Assembly (NCBI GenBank): GCA_016278515.1
Contig: JADQBR010000036.1
Location: forward strand, 62,001 to 126,000
Direction of reading: 5' to 3'
DNA length: 64,000 bases
Origin: Bacillota bacterium
Lineage (GTDB): Bacteria; Bacillota; JADQBR01
Within the stretch, counting starts at the first letter, position 1; the number at the start of each line of letters is the position of its first letter. Below, one piece after another: positions 7,514-16,809 of the stretch. Position numbers and translations under genes: made by a program. Under the pieces are notes generated by a model. It did no database searches. It saw only the letters and a program-made list of their open reading frames with translations, and was not told the DNA's origin.

Positions 7514-8668
7514 TTAGTACGTCACCTCAAAGAAGTGTTTCTTTAATAACTCATTAGGATCGGAAATTTCCTTTATTTTTTGAAGAATTTTAGCAGATGC
7601 GTTACCGTCGCCATAAGGATTAACCGTATTTGAGCAGTCTTTTACAAATGCCGAGTGAATAGCGTCAAGAATTGCCTTTGCTTTTGACGGACAATCAATG
7701 ATTGATGAAGCTTTTATTCTTCCTTTTTGTCGGTCTCCTATGTTTACGGTCGGTTTTTTTAGAGAAGGCACTTCGTATAATCCACTTGATGAATTTCCAA
7801 CTAATGCATCAACTTGTGCAATCGTACTCAAATATTTTAACTGTCCTAAAGAGGTAAATACTTTTGCATTCAAATGCTGATTTACAAATTCATCAACCAT
7901 AAATGCAAGTTCTCTTCCTTCTGTATCCGAATTAGGTTTAGTAAAAATTAAACCTACATCCGTTCCCAAGGCACCTAAAGCAATTAATAACTCATTAAAC
8001 TGCTTTGATGATTTTGTTTCAAGGGTCACTGGATGAAAAGTAATTAGCAAATTTTGTGTCCTAAACACAAAATCTAATTCCTGCTCCAAAACCTGCTTTG
8101 AAAGCAGATTTGTTTTTTTTATATAATCAATACCCGGGCTGCCTACATTAAAAACATATTTGGGATTTTCACCCAGCTGGCAAATTCTTTTTGCTGCCTT
8201 CTCATTTGTTGTAAAATGGACATGAGACATTTTGGTTACACTATGGCGTATAGCTTCATCAAAAGCACCTTCTGTGGTATCGCCTCCACCAATGTGTGCA
8301 ATAGGAAGTTTTGCTACCAACGCTGCCTGCGCTGCAGCAAGTATTTCATAACGATCACCCAATAGTACAATAATGTCCGGTTTCAATCTTTCAAAGACCT
8401 CTGCAAAACCGATAGTAGCTAACCCTATTGACTTAGCAATTCCAACGGGCGTATCACTTGATAAAAGCATTTCAATCCTCTCATCAATATGAAATCCGTC
8501 TTTTTCTATAACTTGGTAAGTAAGACCAAATTCAGGGGATAAATGCATTCCTGTTACAATAATTTGCAGTTCTAATTCCTTATCTTGTTGGATTTCTTTC
8601 ATTAGCCAGTAAAGCAACCCATATTCAGCCCTTGTTCCCGTAACTACACATATTTTCCTTTTACTCAT
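7514..8668 (-). CDS. legG: LegG, NDP-N-acetylglucosamine-type 2-epimerase (hydrolysing)
   Basis: A 384-residue hydrolysing 2-epimerase of the NeuC/LegG/WecB superfamily. It inverts C2 and releases NDP from the diacetamido sugar to give the LegI substrate. Signature parts are VVTGTRAEYGLL at the start, LGDRYEILAAAQAAL, the HIGGGDTTEGAFDEAIRHSVTKMSH block, and VGNSSSGLYEVPSLKKPTVNIGDRQ. It lies between the aminotransferase LegC and the synthase LegI with short gaps, which matches Campylobacter-type legionaminate clusters. Nucleotide preference is inferred to be GDP because a PtmE-like guanylyltransferase is present. Confidence 0.9.
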   Translation of the reverse strand: MSKRKICVVTGTRAEYGLLYWLMKEIQQDKELELQIIVTGMHLSPEFGLTYQVIEKDGFHIDERIEMLLSSDTPVGIAKSIGLATIGFAEVFERLKPDIIVLLGDRYEILAAAQAALVAKLPIAHIGGGDTTEGAFDEAIRHSVTKMSHVHFTTNEKAAKRICQLGENPKYVFNVGSPGIDYIKKTNLLSKQVLEQELDFVFRTQNLLITFHPVTLETKSSKQFNELLIALGALGTDVGLIFTKPNSDTEGRELAFMVDEFVNQHLNAKVFTSLGQLKYLSTIAQVDALVGNSSSGLYEVPSLKKPTVNIGDRQKGRIKASSIIDCPSKAKAILDAIHSAFVKDCSNTVNPYGDGNASAKILQKIKEISDPNELLKKHFFEVTY

Positions 8669-8681
8669 GCCGACTCACCCT

Positions 8682-9845
8682 TTATGGTATTAAAAATGGA
8701 CTACTAGGAATGTTGATAACTTTTGCCTCAATATCTTTTGCAACACTTAGATCCATCCTCGGACACGACTGAAACATTGGCAGTCTATGCATTAATGTCC
8801 ATGTTGGTCGAGTCATAATGCCTTTACTGTTAGTTATCTCAAGCAAATCATCTCGTTGCCTACTGTTTTCTAACGAAATTGCATTCAACCAATAGTTGCT
8901 TTTCGCAAAATCAGGTTCTAGAAAAAAAGAAATTCCAGATATGTCAGTAAACGCCTTTTGATATTTCTTCGAAAGAGTACGCTTTTTTTCTACAAATTGT
9001 GGCAATTGTTCTAATTGAGCACAACCAAGGGCAGCATTAATATTGGGTAAACGATAGTTATAACCGACCATGTCGTGAAAATAGCTCCACTTGTGAGGCG
9101 CCTTCGCCGTAGTCGTTATATGTTTTACCAAACGGCCGAGCGCTTCATCATTCGTAATGATAGCCCCGCCACCACCTGTCGTAATGGTCTTATTCCCATT
9201 AAAACTCAACGTTGAAAGTTTTCCCCAATTACCAACGTGTTTACCTTTATAGTAAGATCCCAAAGCTTCTGCTGCATCTTCAATCATTTCAAGCTTATAT
9301 CTACTGGATATTTCCTCTAAAGTGTCCAGATCTACGGGATGCCCAAATGTATGCATAGGAACAACCGCTTTTATTCTACGCCCTGTCTTCTTATTGTAGC
9401 ATCCATCAAGTCGGATTTGACTTATTTCACGCAAATACATTTCGAGCTTACCGGGGTCTATCCCCAGGGTATTTTTTTCACTATCTATAAAATGTGGAAC
9501 AGCACCACAATACATAACGGCATTTGCTATCGCCACAAATGTTAAATCCGGCACTAATACTTCATCGTTCTGTTCAACGCCAACAAGACTTAATGCAATA
9601 TGCAATGCAGCTGTTCCATTAACTACGGCCACTGCCCTCTTCGCACCAGTAAATTCTGTTAGGGCATTTTCAAACTTATCAACAAATTTCCCAACTGAAG
9701 AAACCCATCCAGTATCTAAACACTCTTTAACGTAACTCCACTCATTTCCACCGAAGAAGGGTTCATGAAGACCAATATAATTTTCATCCTGCGGCAAACA
9801 ACTTTTTATCGCATCTAAGACTGCACTAATATTAACCGTACTCAT
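8682..9845 (-). CDS. legC: LegC, PLP-dependent sugar aminotransferase
   Basis: A 387-residue DegT/DnrJ/EryC1/StrS-type aminotransferase. It adds the C4 amino group to the 4-keto-6-deoxy sugar made by LegB. The PLP-binding lysine lies in LSFNGNKTITTGGGGAII. The family blocks GTAALHIAL, DLTFVAIANAVMYCGAVPHFID and EDAAEALGSYYKG are all present. It overlaps legB by four bases (ATGAG-type coupling) and precedes legG by 13 bases. Confidence 0.92.
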   Translation of the reverse strand: MSTVNISAVLDAIKSCLPQDENYIGLHEPFFGGNEWSYVKECLDTGWVSSVGKFVDKFENALTEFTGAKRAVAVVNGTAALHIALSLVGVEQNDEVLVPDLTFVAIANAVMYCGAVPHFIDSEKNTLGIDPGKLEMYLREISQIRLDGCYNKKTGRRIKAVVPMHTFGHPVDLDTLEEISSRYKLEMIEDAAEALGSYYKGKHVGNWGKLSTLSFNGNKTITTGGGGAIITNDEALGRLVKHITTTAKAPHKWSYFHDMVGYNYRLPNINAALGCAQLEQLPQFVEKKRTLSKKYQKAFTDISGISFFLEPDFAKSNYWLNAISLENSRQRDDLLEITNSKGIMTRPTWTLMHRLPMFQSCPRMDLSVAKDIEAKVINIPSSPFLIP

Positions 9846-10837
9846 ATGTTATACACATCCGCCTTATAACGCTTTAAATTATCTGGGCTACTAAACCAAG
9901 CAGCTGTTTCCTTTAAGCCCTTTTTAAATCCTTCTCTATTCGCATACAGGGGTTCCCAATCTAAGATTTTAGTTGCTTTTGAATTATCTGCCCAAAGTCG
10001 TTCTACTTCACTTTTCTTTGGCCTAAATCTTTGTTCATCCGTCTCTACTTCAATTTCCACACCCATAGCTTCTGCAATTAATCTTGCTGTATCACCTATG
10101 GAAATTTCATAATTACTACCAATATTAATTACTTCACCAACCGATTTATCTGATTGAGAAATAGCAATAAAACCTTGAACAGTATCCTTTATGTAATTAA
10201 AGTCCCTAGTCGGCGATAATGCCCCAAGTTTTATACATCTTTTTCCACTAGCAATCTGGGTAATTATTGTTGGTATAACTGCTCTTGCAGATTGCCTTGG
10301 CCCATAGGTATTAAATGGTCTAATTATTGCCACCGGTGTATTAAACGAATTATAAAATGACATAGCAATTTGGTCAGCCCCTATTTTAGAAGCAGAATAA
10401 GGAGACTGACCCTGAAGAGGATGATCTTCTGTAATGGGTACAAACTGGGCTGTTCCATAAACCTCGCTAGTGGATGTATGAACTACTTTTTCAACCCCTA
10501 CTTTTCTAGCCGCTTGCACAACATTTAATGTCCCTTTTATATTAGTATCAATATATGTGTCGGGTGAATGGTATGAATAAGGTATAGCTATTAAAGAGGC
10601 CAAATGCAAAACCATATTACAACCCTTCATCGCTTCTTTCACCCCATGCGGGTCACGAATGTCTCCAGCAAATACTTCAATATTGTTTTTGATCTCTTCA
10701 GGGGACGCGTCTAACCATCCCCAAGAATTAAATGAATTATATAAAACAAAAGCACGAACATCATGTCCCTGTCTTACTAATTCTTCAGTCAAATGAGACC
10801 CGATAAACCCGTCAGCGCCCGTTACAAGTATTTTCAT
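9842..10837 (-). CDS. legB: LegB, NAD-dependent NDP-hexose 4,6-dehydratase
   Basis: A 331-residue short-chain dehydrogenase/reductase of the extended epimerase/dehydratase type, the first committed step of legionaminate synthesis. The NAD site GADGFIGSHL follows the start, and the catalytic triad is seen as STSEVYG and YSASKIGAD. I use the ATG at 10837 with a TTGGAGGATT ribosome-binding site; the longer reading frame from 10915 has a non-homologous N-terminus overlapping the upstream gene. It is coupled to legC downstream. Confidence 0.9.
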   Translation of the reverse strand: MKILVTGADGFIGSHLTEELVRQGHDVRAFVLYNSFNSWGWLDASPEEIKNNIEVFAGDIRDPHGVKEAMKGCNMVLHLASLIAIPYSYHSPDTYIDTNIKGTLNVVQAARKVGVEKVVHTSTSEVYGTAQFVPITEDHPLQGQSPYSASKIGADQIAMSFYNSFNTPVAIIRPFNTYGPRQSARAVIPTIITQIASGKRCIKLGALSPTRDFNYIKDTVQGFIAISQSDKSVGEVINIGSNYEISIGDTARLIAEAMGVEIEVETDEQRFRPKKSEVERLWADNSKATKILDWEPLYANREGFKKGLKETAAWFSSPDNLKRYKADVYNI

Positions 10838-10883
10838 AAATAATCCTCCAAGCAAAAAGATAACTGAACCCTTTTTGTAAACG

Positions 10884-12272
10884 TCAACTTTGTCTAAAAC
10901 CTCTAAAACTAGCATTCTTTTCTATGTAAAGCCTCCTAGCAGCTTCAAAGCTATTAGTTAATTGAACTTTATAATAGCTTTCAATAAGAGTTTTATTTGC
11001 CTCAAATAAACATTGATGAAATTCATTATCCTCTAAATCAGTAAGGTTAACAGCTAATAAATCGGAATTTATATGTTTGTGTTCGTAAAAGTCCTCACAA
11101 TCTTTTAATAGACCCTTTTCAATTGCATAATAGTAAAGAGGCGATCCGGGATAGGGCGTAACTGGTCTAATAGTCCTCATTTGAGAATGGTCGTCATACT
11201 TCAGAAGAAAATCAACTCCCTTTTTTAGAGATTCAGCTGTTTCCCCGATATTTCCAAAAATTATGTTCAGCCCAGGGCTTATACCGGACGCCAATGTATT
11301 CTCCACACCTTTAATGATTTGTTTAACCGTTAGTGCCTTGTTCATTGTTTTAAGTGCTTTTTCATCTAATGATTCAATGCCATAGTTTATAAATACGCAC
11401 CCGGCTTTTTTCATTAATTTTAATACTTCTGGTTTGGCATAATTCAGCCTTCCATTGCAATCCCACTTCACATCCAGTTTAGCTTTGATAAACTCCTCAC
11501 ATAGTTCAACTGTTCTCTTAGTAGAACTCATAAGAAGTTCATCAGAAAAAGCAATGTACGATATATCATAATCTTTCTTAAGAATTTGTATTTCTTCTAT
11601 AATACTTTCAGTAGACCTAGGCCGAAAACCTTCATCCATTCTAAAGCAAAAATTACAATTAAAAGTACATCCTCTTCCTGATAACACTGGCATACAACGC
11701 TCATTATTATTAATATGTGGCATTCTCAATAAAGAATAATGATTGATCGGAAATAAATCCCATGCAGGTAAAGGAATTTCATCAATAATCTTTATTAAAG
11801 GCTGAGAGTGGGTTTTTATACATTTTCCTTTTTCGCTAAACGCTATCCCTTTTACTAAAGCTAACGATTCCTTCTTTTCCAGTGCATTTATGATTTCTAT
11901 TATCGTTCGCTCTCCTTCTCCGATAGCTATAGCATCTGCCCCTGTCTTATGTAAGAAGTAAGCAGGTTCTGGTGCTGCTAAATGGCCTCCTAAGATGTAA
12001 AAAGGTCTTCTTACAGATGCATTAATTGCTTGAGAAATCTTTAATACTTTTTTATACTGATAATACCCGCCAACCGCACTTAAACCAACTATATCAAAGT
12101 CGTTATTGTTTAAGAAATGTAGTAAATGTTGTTCTGACCAATGATATATATCTTGATTATAAACGACTACATCATGTCCTGCCTCTCTACAAACAGAAGC
12201 AATATACGCAAGCCCTTGGGGAAACCAAGAAATAAAAGAATTATTGTCGTATGCTATTAATAAAATTTTCAT
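10884..12272 (-). CDS. B12-binding-domain radical SAM enzyme within the glycan cluster
   Basis: A 462-residue class-B-like radical SAM protein. The N-terminal 150 residues form a cobalamin-binding domain (MKILLIAYDNNSFISWFPQGLAYIA start, DIVGLSAVGGYYQYK, YILGGHLAAPEP, AIGEGERTIIEI). The radical SAM core has the iron-sulfur motif CTFNCNFC near residue 205 and FINYGIESLDEKALKTMNK. Such enzymes often methylate unactivated carbons or rearrange substrates. It lies between legF and legB with a GAGGTG ribosome-binding site, so a modification of the nonulosonic acid or of flagellin is a reasonable inference. The exact reaction cannot be read from sequence. It is not a standard member of legionaminate clusters known to me. 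Confidence 0.85.
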   Translation of the reverse strand: MKILLIAYDNNSFISWFPQGLAYIASVCREAGHDVVVYNQDIYHWSEQHLLHFLNNNDFDIVGLSAVGGYYQYKKVLKISQAINASVRRPFYILGGHLAAPEPAYFLHKTGADAIAIGEGERTIIEIINALEKKESLALVKGIAFSEKGKCIKTHSQPLIKIIDEIPLPAWDLFPINHYSLLRMPHINNNERCMPVLSGRGCTFNCNFCFRMDEGFRPRSTESIIEEIQILKKDYDISYIAFSDELLMSSTKRTVELCEEFIKAKLDVKWDCNGRLNYAKPEVLKLMKKAGCVFINYGIESLDEKALKTMNKALTVKQIIKGVENTLASGISPGLNIIFGNIGETAESLKKGVDFLLKYDDHSQMRTIRPVTPYPGSPLYYYAIEKGLLKDCEDFYEHKHINSDLLAVNLTDLEDNEFHQCLFEANKTLIESYYKVQLTNSFEAARRLYIEKNASFRGFRQS

Positions 12273-12303
12273 TTTAGCACCTCACAAAGTTGAACTAGAA
12301 ATA

Positions 12304-13014
12304 TTAAATTCTAGAGTTTCTTTCTGTTAGTATCATCTCAGCCAATCTCCAGTCAAATTCAGTATCAATATCTATTGACCGTTCCTGAGGCATAACATAC
12401 GCATAAGTAAGAGGGCCATACCATGAGTCCCGGTTTTTTATGAAGTCCCAATCGGCAAGATAAATCGCACCATTTAACCGATAAAAAGCCGGTAGTTCCT
12501 GCCTGTTCGCACCCACAATTTCGGGCCGTAAAAAACCTCCCATATTCCTGTCTTTAGGTAAAGTATTGCTCCACCATGGATGATGATCAACTTCGCATAC
12601 TGATACAACAGCCTGAGCTTTAGTCCTAATCATTAAATCACATGCCTCTCTGAGATCAATAGGAGAACGTAAAGGACTTGTCGGCTGAAGAACCATCACC
12701 AAATCATGTTTCAACCCTCTTTTTTCAAACCATGCTAAAGCATAATGTATAACATCAATTCCCTTAGCATTATCAGTTGCCAATTCAGCAGGACGAATAA
12801 ATGGGACATAAGCACCAGCCCGTTCAGCCTCGTAGCCAATTTGCTTTCCATCAGTAGAAACAGCTATATAATCCACTATTTTGCTCTCTTTAGCTGCTTT
12901 TATGGTATGTTCTATTAAGGGTTTACCAGCCAATTTCCTGATATTTTTACCTGGAACTCCTTTTGAACCAGCTCTGGCAGGTATTAAACCTAAAACTTTT
13001 TTATTATTAATCAA
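12304..13014 (-). CDS. legF: LegF, CMP-nonulosonate cytidylyltransferase
   Basis: A 236-residue CMP-sialate synthetase family protein that activates legionaminate with CTP for transfer to flagellin. The nucleotide-binding start LIPARAGSKGVPGKNIRKLAGKPL is diagnostic, with AVSTDGKQI and VMVLQPTSPLRSP later. The start is a TTG at 13014, since no ATG or GTG lies before the conserved N-terminus. It follows ptmE by 35 bases and precedes the radical SAM gene. Confidence 0.9.
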   Translation of the reverse strand: MINNKKVLGLIPARAGSKGVPGKNIRKLAGKPLIEHTIKAAKESKIVDYIAVSTDGKQIGYEAERAGAYVPFIRPAELATDNAKGIDVIHYALAWFEKRGLKHDLVMVLQPTSPLRSPIDLREACDLMIRTKAQAVVSVCEVDHHPWWSNTLPKDRNMGGFLRPEIVGANRQELPAFYRLNGAIYLADWDFIKNRDSWYGPLTYAYVMPQERSIDIDTEFDWRLAEMILTERNSRI

Positions 13015-13049
13015 TTAATCCACCAACTATTTAAAATTATTCTTTCAAT

Positions 13050-14114
13050 TTATCCTGAGTAACCAAACTGCCGCAGTGTTTGCCGATATTCTTCCCACTG
13101 ACCTACATCAAACCATTTTCCATGATGCGGATATACACCGACTTGCATATTATTATTCTTCGCTCGAATCAATAGTTCGGTCATATCTAAAAACTGGCCT
13201 TCTTCCACAAGTGCCAAAACTTCTGGCTCCAAGATATAAAGCCCCGTATTAACAAGAAAATGAAAACTCGGCTTTTCATCAATAGTTTGCAACTCCTGTT
13301 CCTCTGTCCGTAAAACACCATAAGGTATTACAAAATTCCTTAAAGCTCCAACAACAGTGAGCACATTGCCCTTTTCCCTGTGATATTCCAGTAAATGTTC
13401 ATATTCTGCCTCTACAATAATATCACAGTTCGTAACGAGGAAAGTTTCTGAAATTGTTCCCTTCAATAGGGATAAGGAACCGGCCGTCCCCAAGGCTTGG
13501 GTTTCTTTAATAAAATTCACATCGTATTCACGACCATTGTTCTCTTGGAAATATAACTTGACTATCTCTCCTTTATAGCCCAAAGAAAGGGTGAAATTTG
13601 AAAATCCGCGCTCATAAAACTTATCCATGATTACCTCTATCATAGGCTTGTCTCCCAGAGGTATCATAGGCTTTGGTAATATTTTCGTAAACGGATCAAG
13701 CCGGGTGCCTTTCCCCCCTGCCATAATAACTACTTTTTCTCTCCGACTGTGCAAACGAGAACTAAACAAGTCTGTCCATAAAATAATATCTTTCACTTTC
13801 CGTTTTCCATCAAGAAGAGGGATATGCCTAATATTTTTAGTCAGCATTATTACGCGTGCTTCTTCAAGGGAACAATCTAGAGAAAGGTATTTTGGAGAAG
13901 TTTGCATAATTTCCCCCAATGGCAAGTCTAAAGCGGTGCGTCGCAAGAGTCCCCTACGGATATCTCCATCAGTGATAATGCCTTGTAATCTTCTAGAATC
14001 ATCGACAACCAATATTACCTGCATGGCAGCATCATTCATCCGAGGCAAAACCGCTTCCAGAGTCATATCCGGACTCGCCAAAATTTTTTCTAACTCTTCT
14101 TGATGCCAGCTCAT
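13050..14114 (-). CDS. ptmE: PtmE-like sugar-phosphate nucleotidyltransferase with CBS pair
   Basis: A 354-residue fusion. Residues 1-115 are two CBS modules (MNDAAMQVILVVDDSRRLQGIITDGDIRRGLL). Residues 125-354 are a nucleotidyltransferase with the signature VVIMAGGKGTRLDPFTKILPKP. In Campylobacter, PtmE of this architecture makes GDP-glucosamine, the entry point of the GDP-linked legionaminate route; that role is inferred here. The CBS pair suggests allosteric control by an adenine nucleotide. The neighbours NeuD-like and LegF fit the same pathway. No separate glucosamine-phosphate isomerase (PtmF/PtmA-like) is seen in this window. Confidence 0.85.
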   Translation of the reverse strand: MSWHQEELEKILASPDMTLEAVLPRMNDAAMQVILVVDDSRRLQGIITDGDIRRGLLRRTALDLPLGEIMQTSPKYLSLDCSLEEARVIMLTKNIRHIPLLDGKRKVKDIILWTDLFSSRLHSRREKVVIMAGGKGTRLDPFTKILPKPMIPLGDKPMIEVIMDKFYERGFSNFTLSLGYKGEIVKLYFQENNGREYDVNFIKETQALGTAGSLSLLKGTISETFLVTNCDIIVEAEYEHLLEYHREKGNVLTVVGALRNFVIPYGVLRTEEQELQTIDEKPSFHFLVNTGLYILEPEVLALVEEGQFLDMTELLIRAKNNNMQVGVYPHHGKWFDVGQWEEYRQTLRQFGYSG

Positions 14115-14167
14115 TTAACCCTCTCCCTTATAGTTAAAAAAATGTATAGGATAATCATGGCAGCCTA

Positions 14168-14803
14168 TTAAATAGGCTTTGCGGGGTTACCCACTACAAC
14201 TGTGGCAGGTTTCACATCATTGATTACCACTGAACCTGCACCAATAGTAGCCCCTTCCCCAATTGTTAAACCCTGAATAATACAAGCACCTGTACCAACA
14301 AATGCTTCTCTTTTAATCGTTACATTCCCACATAAAATTGCACCAGGCCCGATTTGTGCTCCTTCTTCCAGAATACAATCGTGTTCTATTATTGCACCGG
14401 TATTTACTAAAACATTTTCTCCTAGTTTCGTACCGCTATTTATAACAGCAGCTGCCATTACCAATGTACCGGCTCCTAGTTGGACATCACTTGCAACCAC
14501 GGAACTTGGATGAGCTAATTCTGGGAAAGAATAACCTATCTCCTTAATCTTTTGATAGGTTTTCGTCCTAATAATATTAGAAATGCCTCCTAGACCCATA
14601 AACGCTTTACTTATTCCTTTTTCGTATATTGTAGTTAATATCTCATCATTGCCCAAATAAGGAACTCCGATATACTTTAAACAGCTATGTGGGTCAGGAT
14701 CTGTATAACCAGATACCTGATATTGCTTGTGAGCACACACTAGATTAGCAACCATTTTAGCATGTCCACCGCCACCTATAATTACTACCGATAATAATTT
14801 CAT
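14168..14803 (-). CDS. NeuD-family sugar O/N-acyltransferase (LegH candidate)
   Basis: An approximately 211-residue left-handed beta-helix acyltransferase. The N-terminus is a nucleotide-sugar-binding segment (VVIIGGGGHAKMVANLV). The C-terminal half carries hexapeptide repeats (LGAGTLVMAAAVINSGTKLG, IGPGAILCGNVTIKREAFVG). Family members acetylate the amino group of 4-amino-6-deoxy sugars or O-acetylate sialic acids. As no other acetyltransferase lies in the cluster, a LegH role is likely. The ATG at 14803 has an AGGTGA ribosome-binding site. Confidence 0.85.
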   Translation of the reverse strand: MKLLSVVIIGGGGHAKMVANLVCAHKQYQVSGYTDPDPHSCLKYIGVPYLGNDEILTTIYEKGISKAFMGLGGISNIIRTKTYQKIKEIGYSFPELAHPSSVVASDVQLGAGTLVMAAAVINSGTKLGENVLVNTGAIIEHDCILEEGAQIGPGAILCGNVTIKREAFVGTGACIIQGLTIGEGATIGAGSVVINDVKPATVVVGNPAKPI

Positions 14804-14837
14804 AAATACCATCACCTAATTCCACGGTAAATTTTGG

Positions 14838-16760
14838 CTAACCCTTGAACTCACCATCAATCGGGGGATGAATTTCACCTGGTACATTTGACTTCATAAA
14901 GTGCTTAACATCTTGCAATATTGGGTTAGTTATTTGTAGGTCCTTCATGCATACTTCAAGGAATTTACCAAATTCGTTAATTACTACAGGTGCTTTCTTT
15001 ACCAAATCTTTTTCAAACCTAACGGAACTAATATTTTTCCCTAATAGTTCATATTGCACCCTATTCATTGGTGCTAATAATACTTTATAGAAATCATTAT
15101 TCTTCATTTGTTTGAAAGCTTTATCCAATTTCTTAAAGCCTTTTTCCAACTTAAAAGACTCTTTTTGTTTCATTACTAGTTCGTGTAATTTTCTTAGTAT
15201 TTGATATATATTGTTAATAACTATAACTAGTTCGTTAAGTTGGGCCTCCAACTGTAACAACTTCTTAGAAACATGTTGGAGGTCATAACTGTTTGCTTTC
15301 TCAAGTTTAAACCAGTCTGAATCCACAACTTCTTTAATATTTAATTGGTCTTTAACGACTTTCTTTAATTCTATAAAGCTTGTACCAGCAATTTTCGCTC
15401 CACCCTTGCTAGTGTTAATAATATTTGCTCCTTTAGTGTTGCTGTATGCTTGAATATACTGTTCCATTTGTCTTCTAGCCTTAACAAACCCTTCGGTTGT
15501 GTAAGTTTTATTACCGTAAACATCTTCTACTTTAAAATATTTGTCTTTATTGGAGTCCGTTATTTCCAATCTCTGCTCATGGTAAGATATGCCGCCAGCA
15601 TAGAATTTATCGTTTCTTATAGCTAGGTTTTGTCCAACAAGAATTACTGGGTTAAATCCTAGCTGTAAAAGCATATTGATGGTTAAGACCGCAATTGAGG
15701 GTGCATCATCAACTTTTTTTACTTCTTTACCCAAGAGGTAAGGAGTAACTGTATCCTGACTGGTTACCATATGCAACTTTTCTCCTGGATATTTTCGCAG
15801 CGCTTCAAACCCGATACTACTCCCAAAAATTAAAGGGATAGATGTGATTTTTTTAGCTGCGATTTTTTCAAAGACAAGCTGATTTTTGACTGATGGGTCA
15901 TAAGAACAAGCAGCATGAGGATAAGTATCATGTTCTATTAAAGTATTAATAGCTGAGCCTACTGAAAATATGTAAGCCAAGTTATTTTCTTTAATATAAC
16001 GAATATTTTCAATTTCTTCGTCCAAAGATGGACCTGCAGCCACTAAAAGTGCTGGCTTTCCATTAAATTTTGTTCTATCAATATCATGAAGTATATTGGG
16101 AGTTGACACCACTTCTTTAAAGTTGATTAAACTATTTAAAACCCATCTTTTCTGATATCCAAGATTAGTATGTAAAGAGCTTCTTTTATTCCTTACAGCT
16201 TGAAGAAAATGGTCTGAAAACCTCTGATATGCCTCAGCAAAAATTCTCTCATAACTTGGCAACACCACAAACAACACTTCTCCGTTAACAGATGATAAAA
16301 AATTATCGGCAAAGCTGCCAACACCCGCTGGGTCCATTTCAATATAGATGTTTTTCAATTTTTCCAAGGGCATTTTCGATAATGATTCTGTAGTTAGATA
16401 TTTATAAAAGACAACAGGATTGGGCTCATAAATTGAAAAGCTCTTTAAAGAAAATCTTTTCGCAAACTCTTCTACATGGTATCCAAAACCTAGCCCGTAA
16501 AAGAATACATGTTGATATTTATCTATTTCTGCTTCGCCATATTGGCTAACAAAACGTTCCGCTTCCTTTTTGGGGTCATATTTGCTGTGTATGAAGATTT
16601 CTCCACCCGCTTTTCTAACCAGTAGCGTGTGTTTACCAGACTTAGCCTTGGTTACATCTATAGTTTCATTCTTTGCCAATTCTTCCTCAACTTTACTCAA
16701 GGACTGCCATATACCCGGATAGTGTTTTCGTAAGATATTGATATTGTCTACAAGTTGCAT
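14838..16760 (-). CDS. Maf-type motility accessory factor (DUF115), flagellin nonulosonate transferase
   Basis: A 640-residue protein of the 6-hydroxymethylpterin-pyrophosphokinase-like (DUF115/MAF_flag10) family. Maf proteins transfer pseudaminic or legionaminic acid to serine or threonine of flagellin in the cytoplasm before export. Landmarks are VFFYGLGFGYHVEEF near residue 100, ALLVAAGPSLDEEIENI, SVGSAINTLIEHDTYPHAACSYDPS and PVILVGQNLAIRNDKFYAGG, followed by a long helical C-terminal half. The start is the ATG at 16760 with an AGAGG ribosome-binding site; the frame extends upstream to 16895 but that part overlaps the previous gene and is hydrophobic noise. The gene links flagellin to the sugar cluster downstream. 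Confidence 0.9.
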   Translation of the reverse strand: MQLVDNINILRKHYPGIWQSLSKVEEELAKNETIDVTKAKSGKHTLLVRKAGGEIFIHSKYDPKKEAERFVSQYGEAEIDKYQHVFFYGLGFGYHVEEFAKRFSLKSFSIYEPNPVVFYKYLTTESLSKMPLEKLKNIYIEMDPAGVGSFADNFLSSVNGEVLFVVLPSYERIFAEAYQRFSDHFLQAVRNKRSSLHTNLGYQKRWVLNSLINFKEVVSTPNILHDIDRTKFNGKPALLVAAGPSLDEEIENIRYIKENNLAYIFSVGSAINTLIEHDTYPHAACSYDPSVKNQLVFEKIAAKKITSIPLIFGSSIGFEALRKYPGEKLHMVTSQDTVTPYLLGKEVKKVDDAPSIAVLTINMLLQLGFNPVILVGQNLAIRNDKFYAGGISYHEQRLEITDSNKDKYFKVEDVYGNKTYTTEGFVKARRQMEQYIQAYSNTKGANIINTSKGGAKIAGTSFIELKKVVKDQLNIKEVVDSDWFKLEKANSYDLQHVSKKLLQLEAQLNELVIVINNIYQILRKLHELVMKQKESFKLEKGFKKLDKAFKQMKNNDFYKVLLAPMNRVQYELLGKNISSVRFEKDLVKKAPVVINEFGKFLEVCMKDLQITNPILQDVKHFMKSNVPGEIHPPIDGEFKG

Positions 16761-16809
16761 TGATATAACCTCTTTAAGTAAATTTTTTGGAACCCCTAAA
16801 ATTAAATAT

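Noticed and set aside
13627-14103. 158-codon plus-strand frame
   Set aside because: Antisense to ptmE with no start signals.
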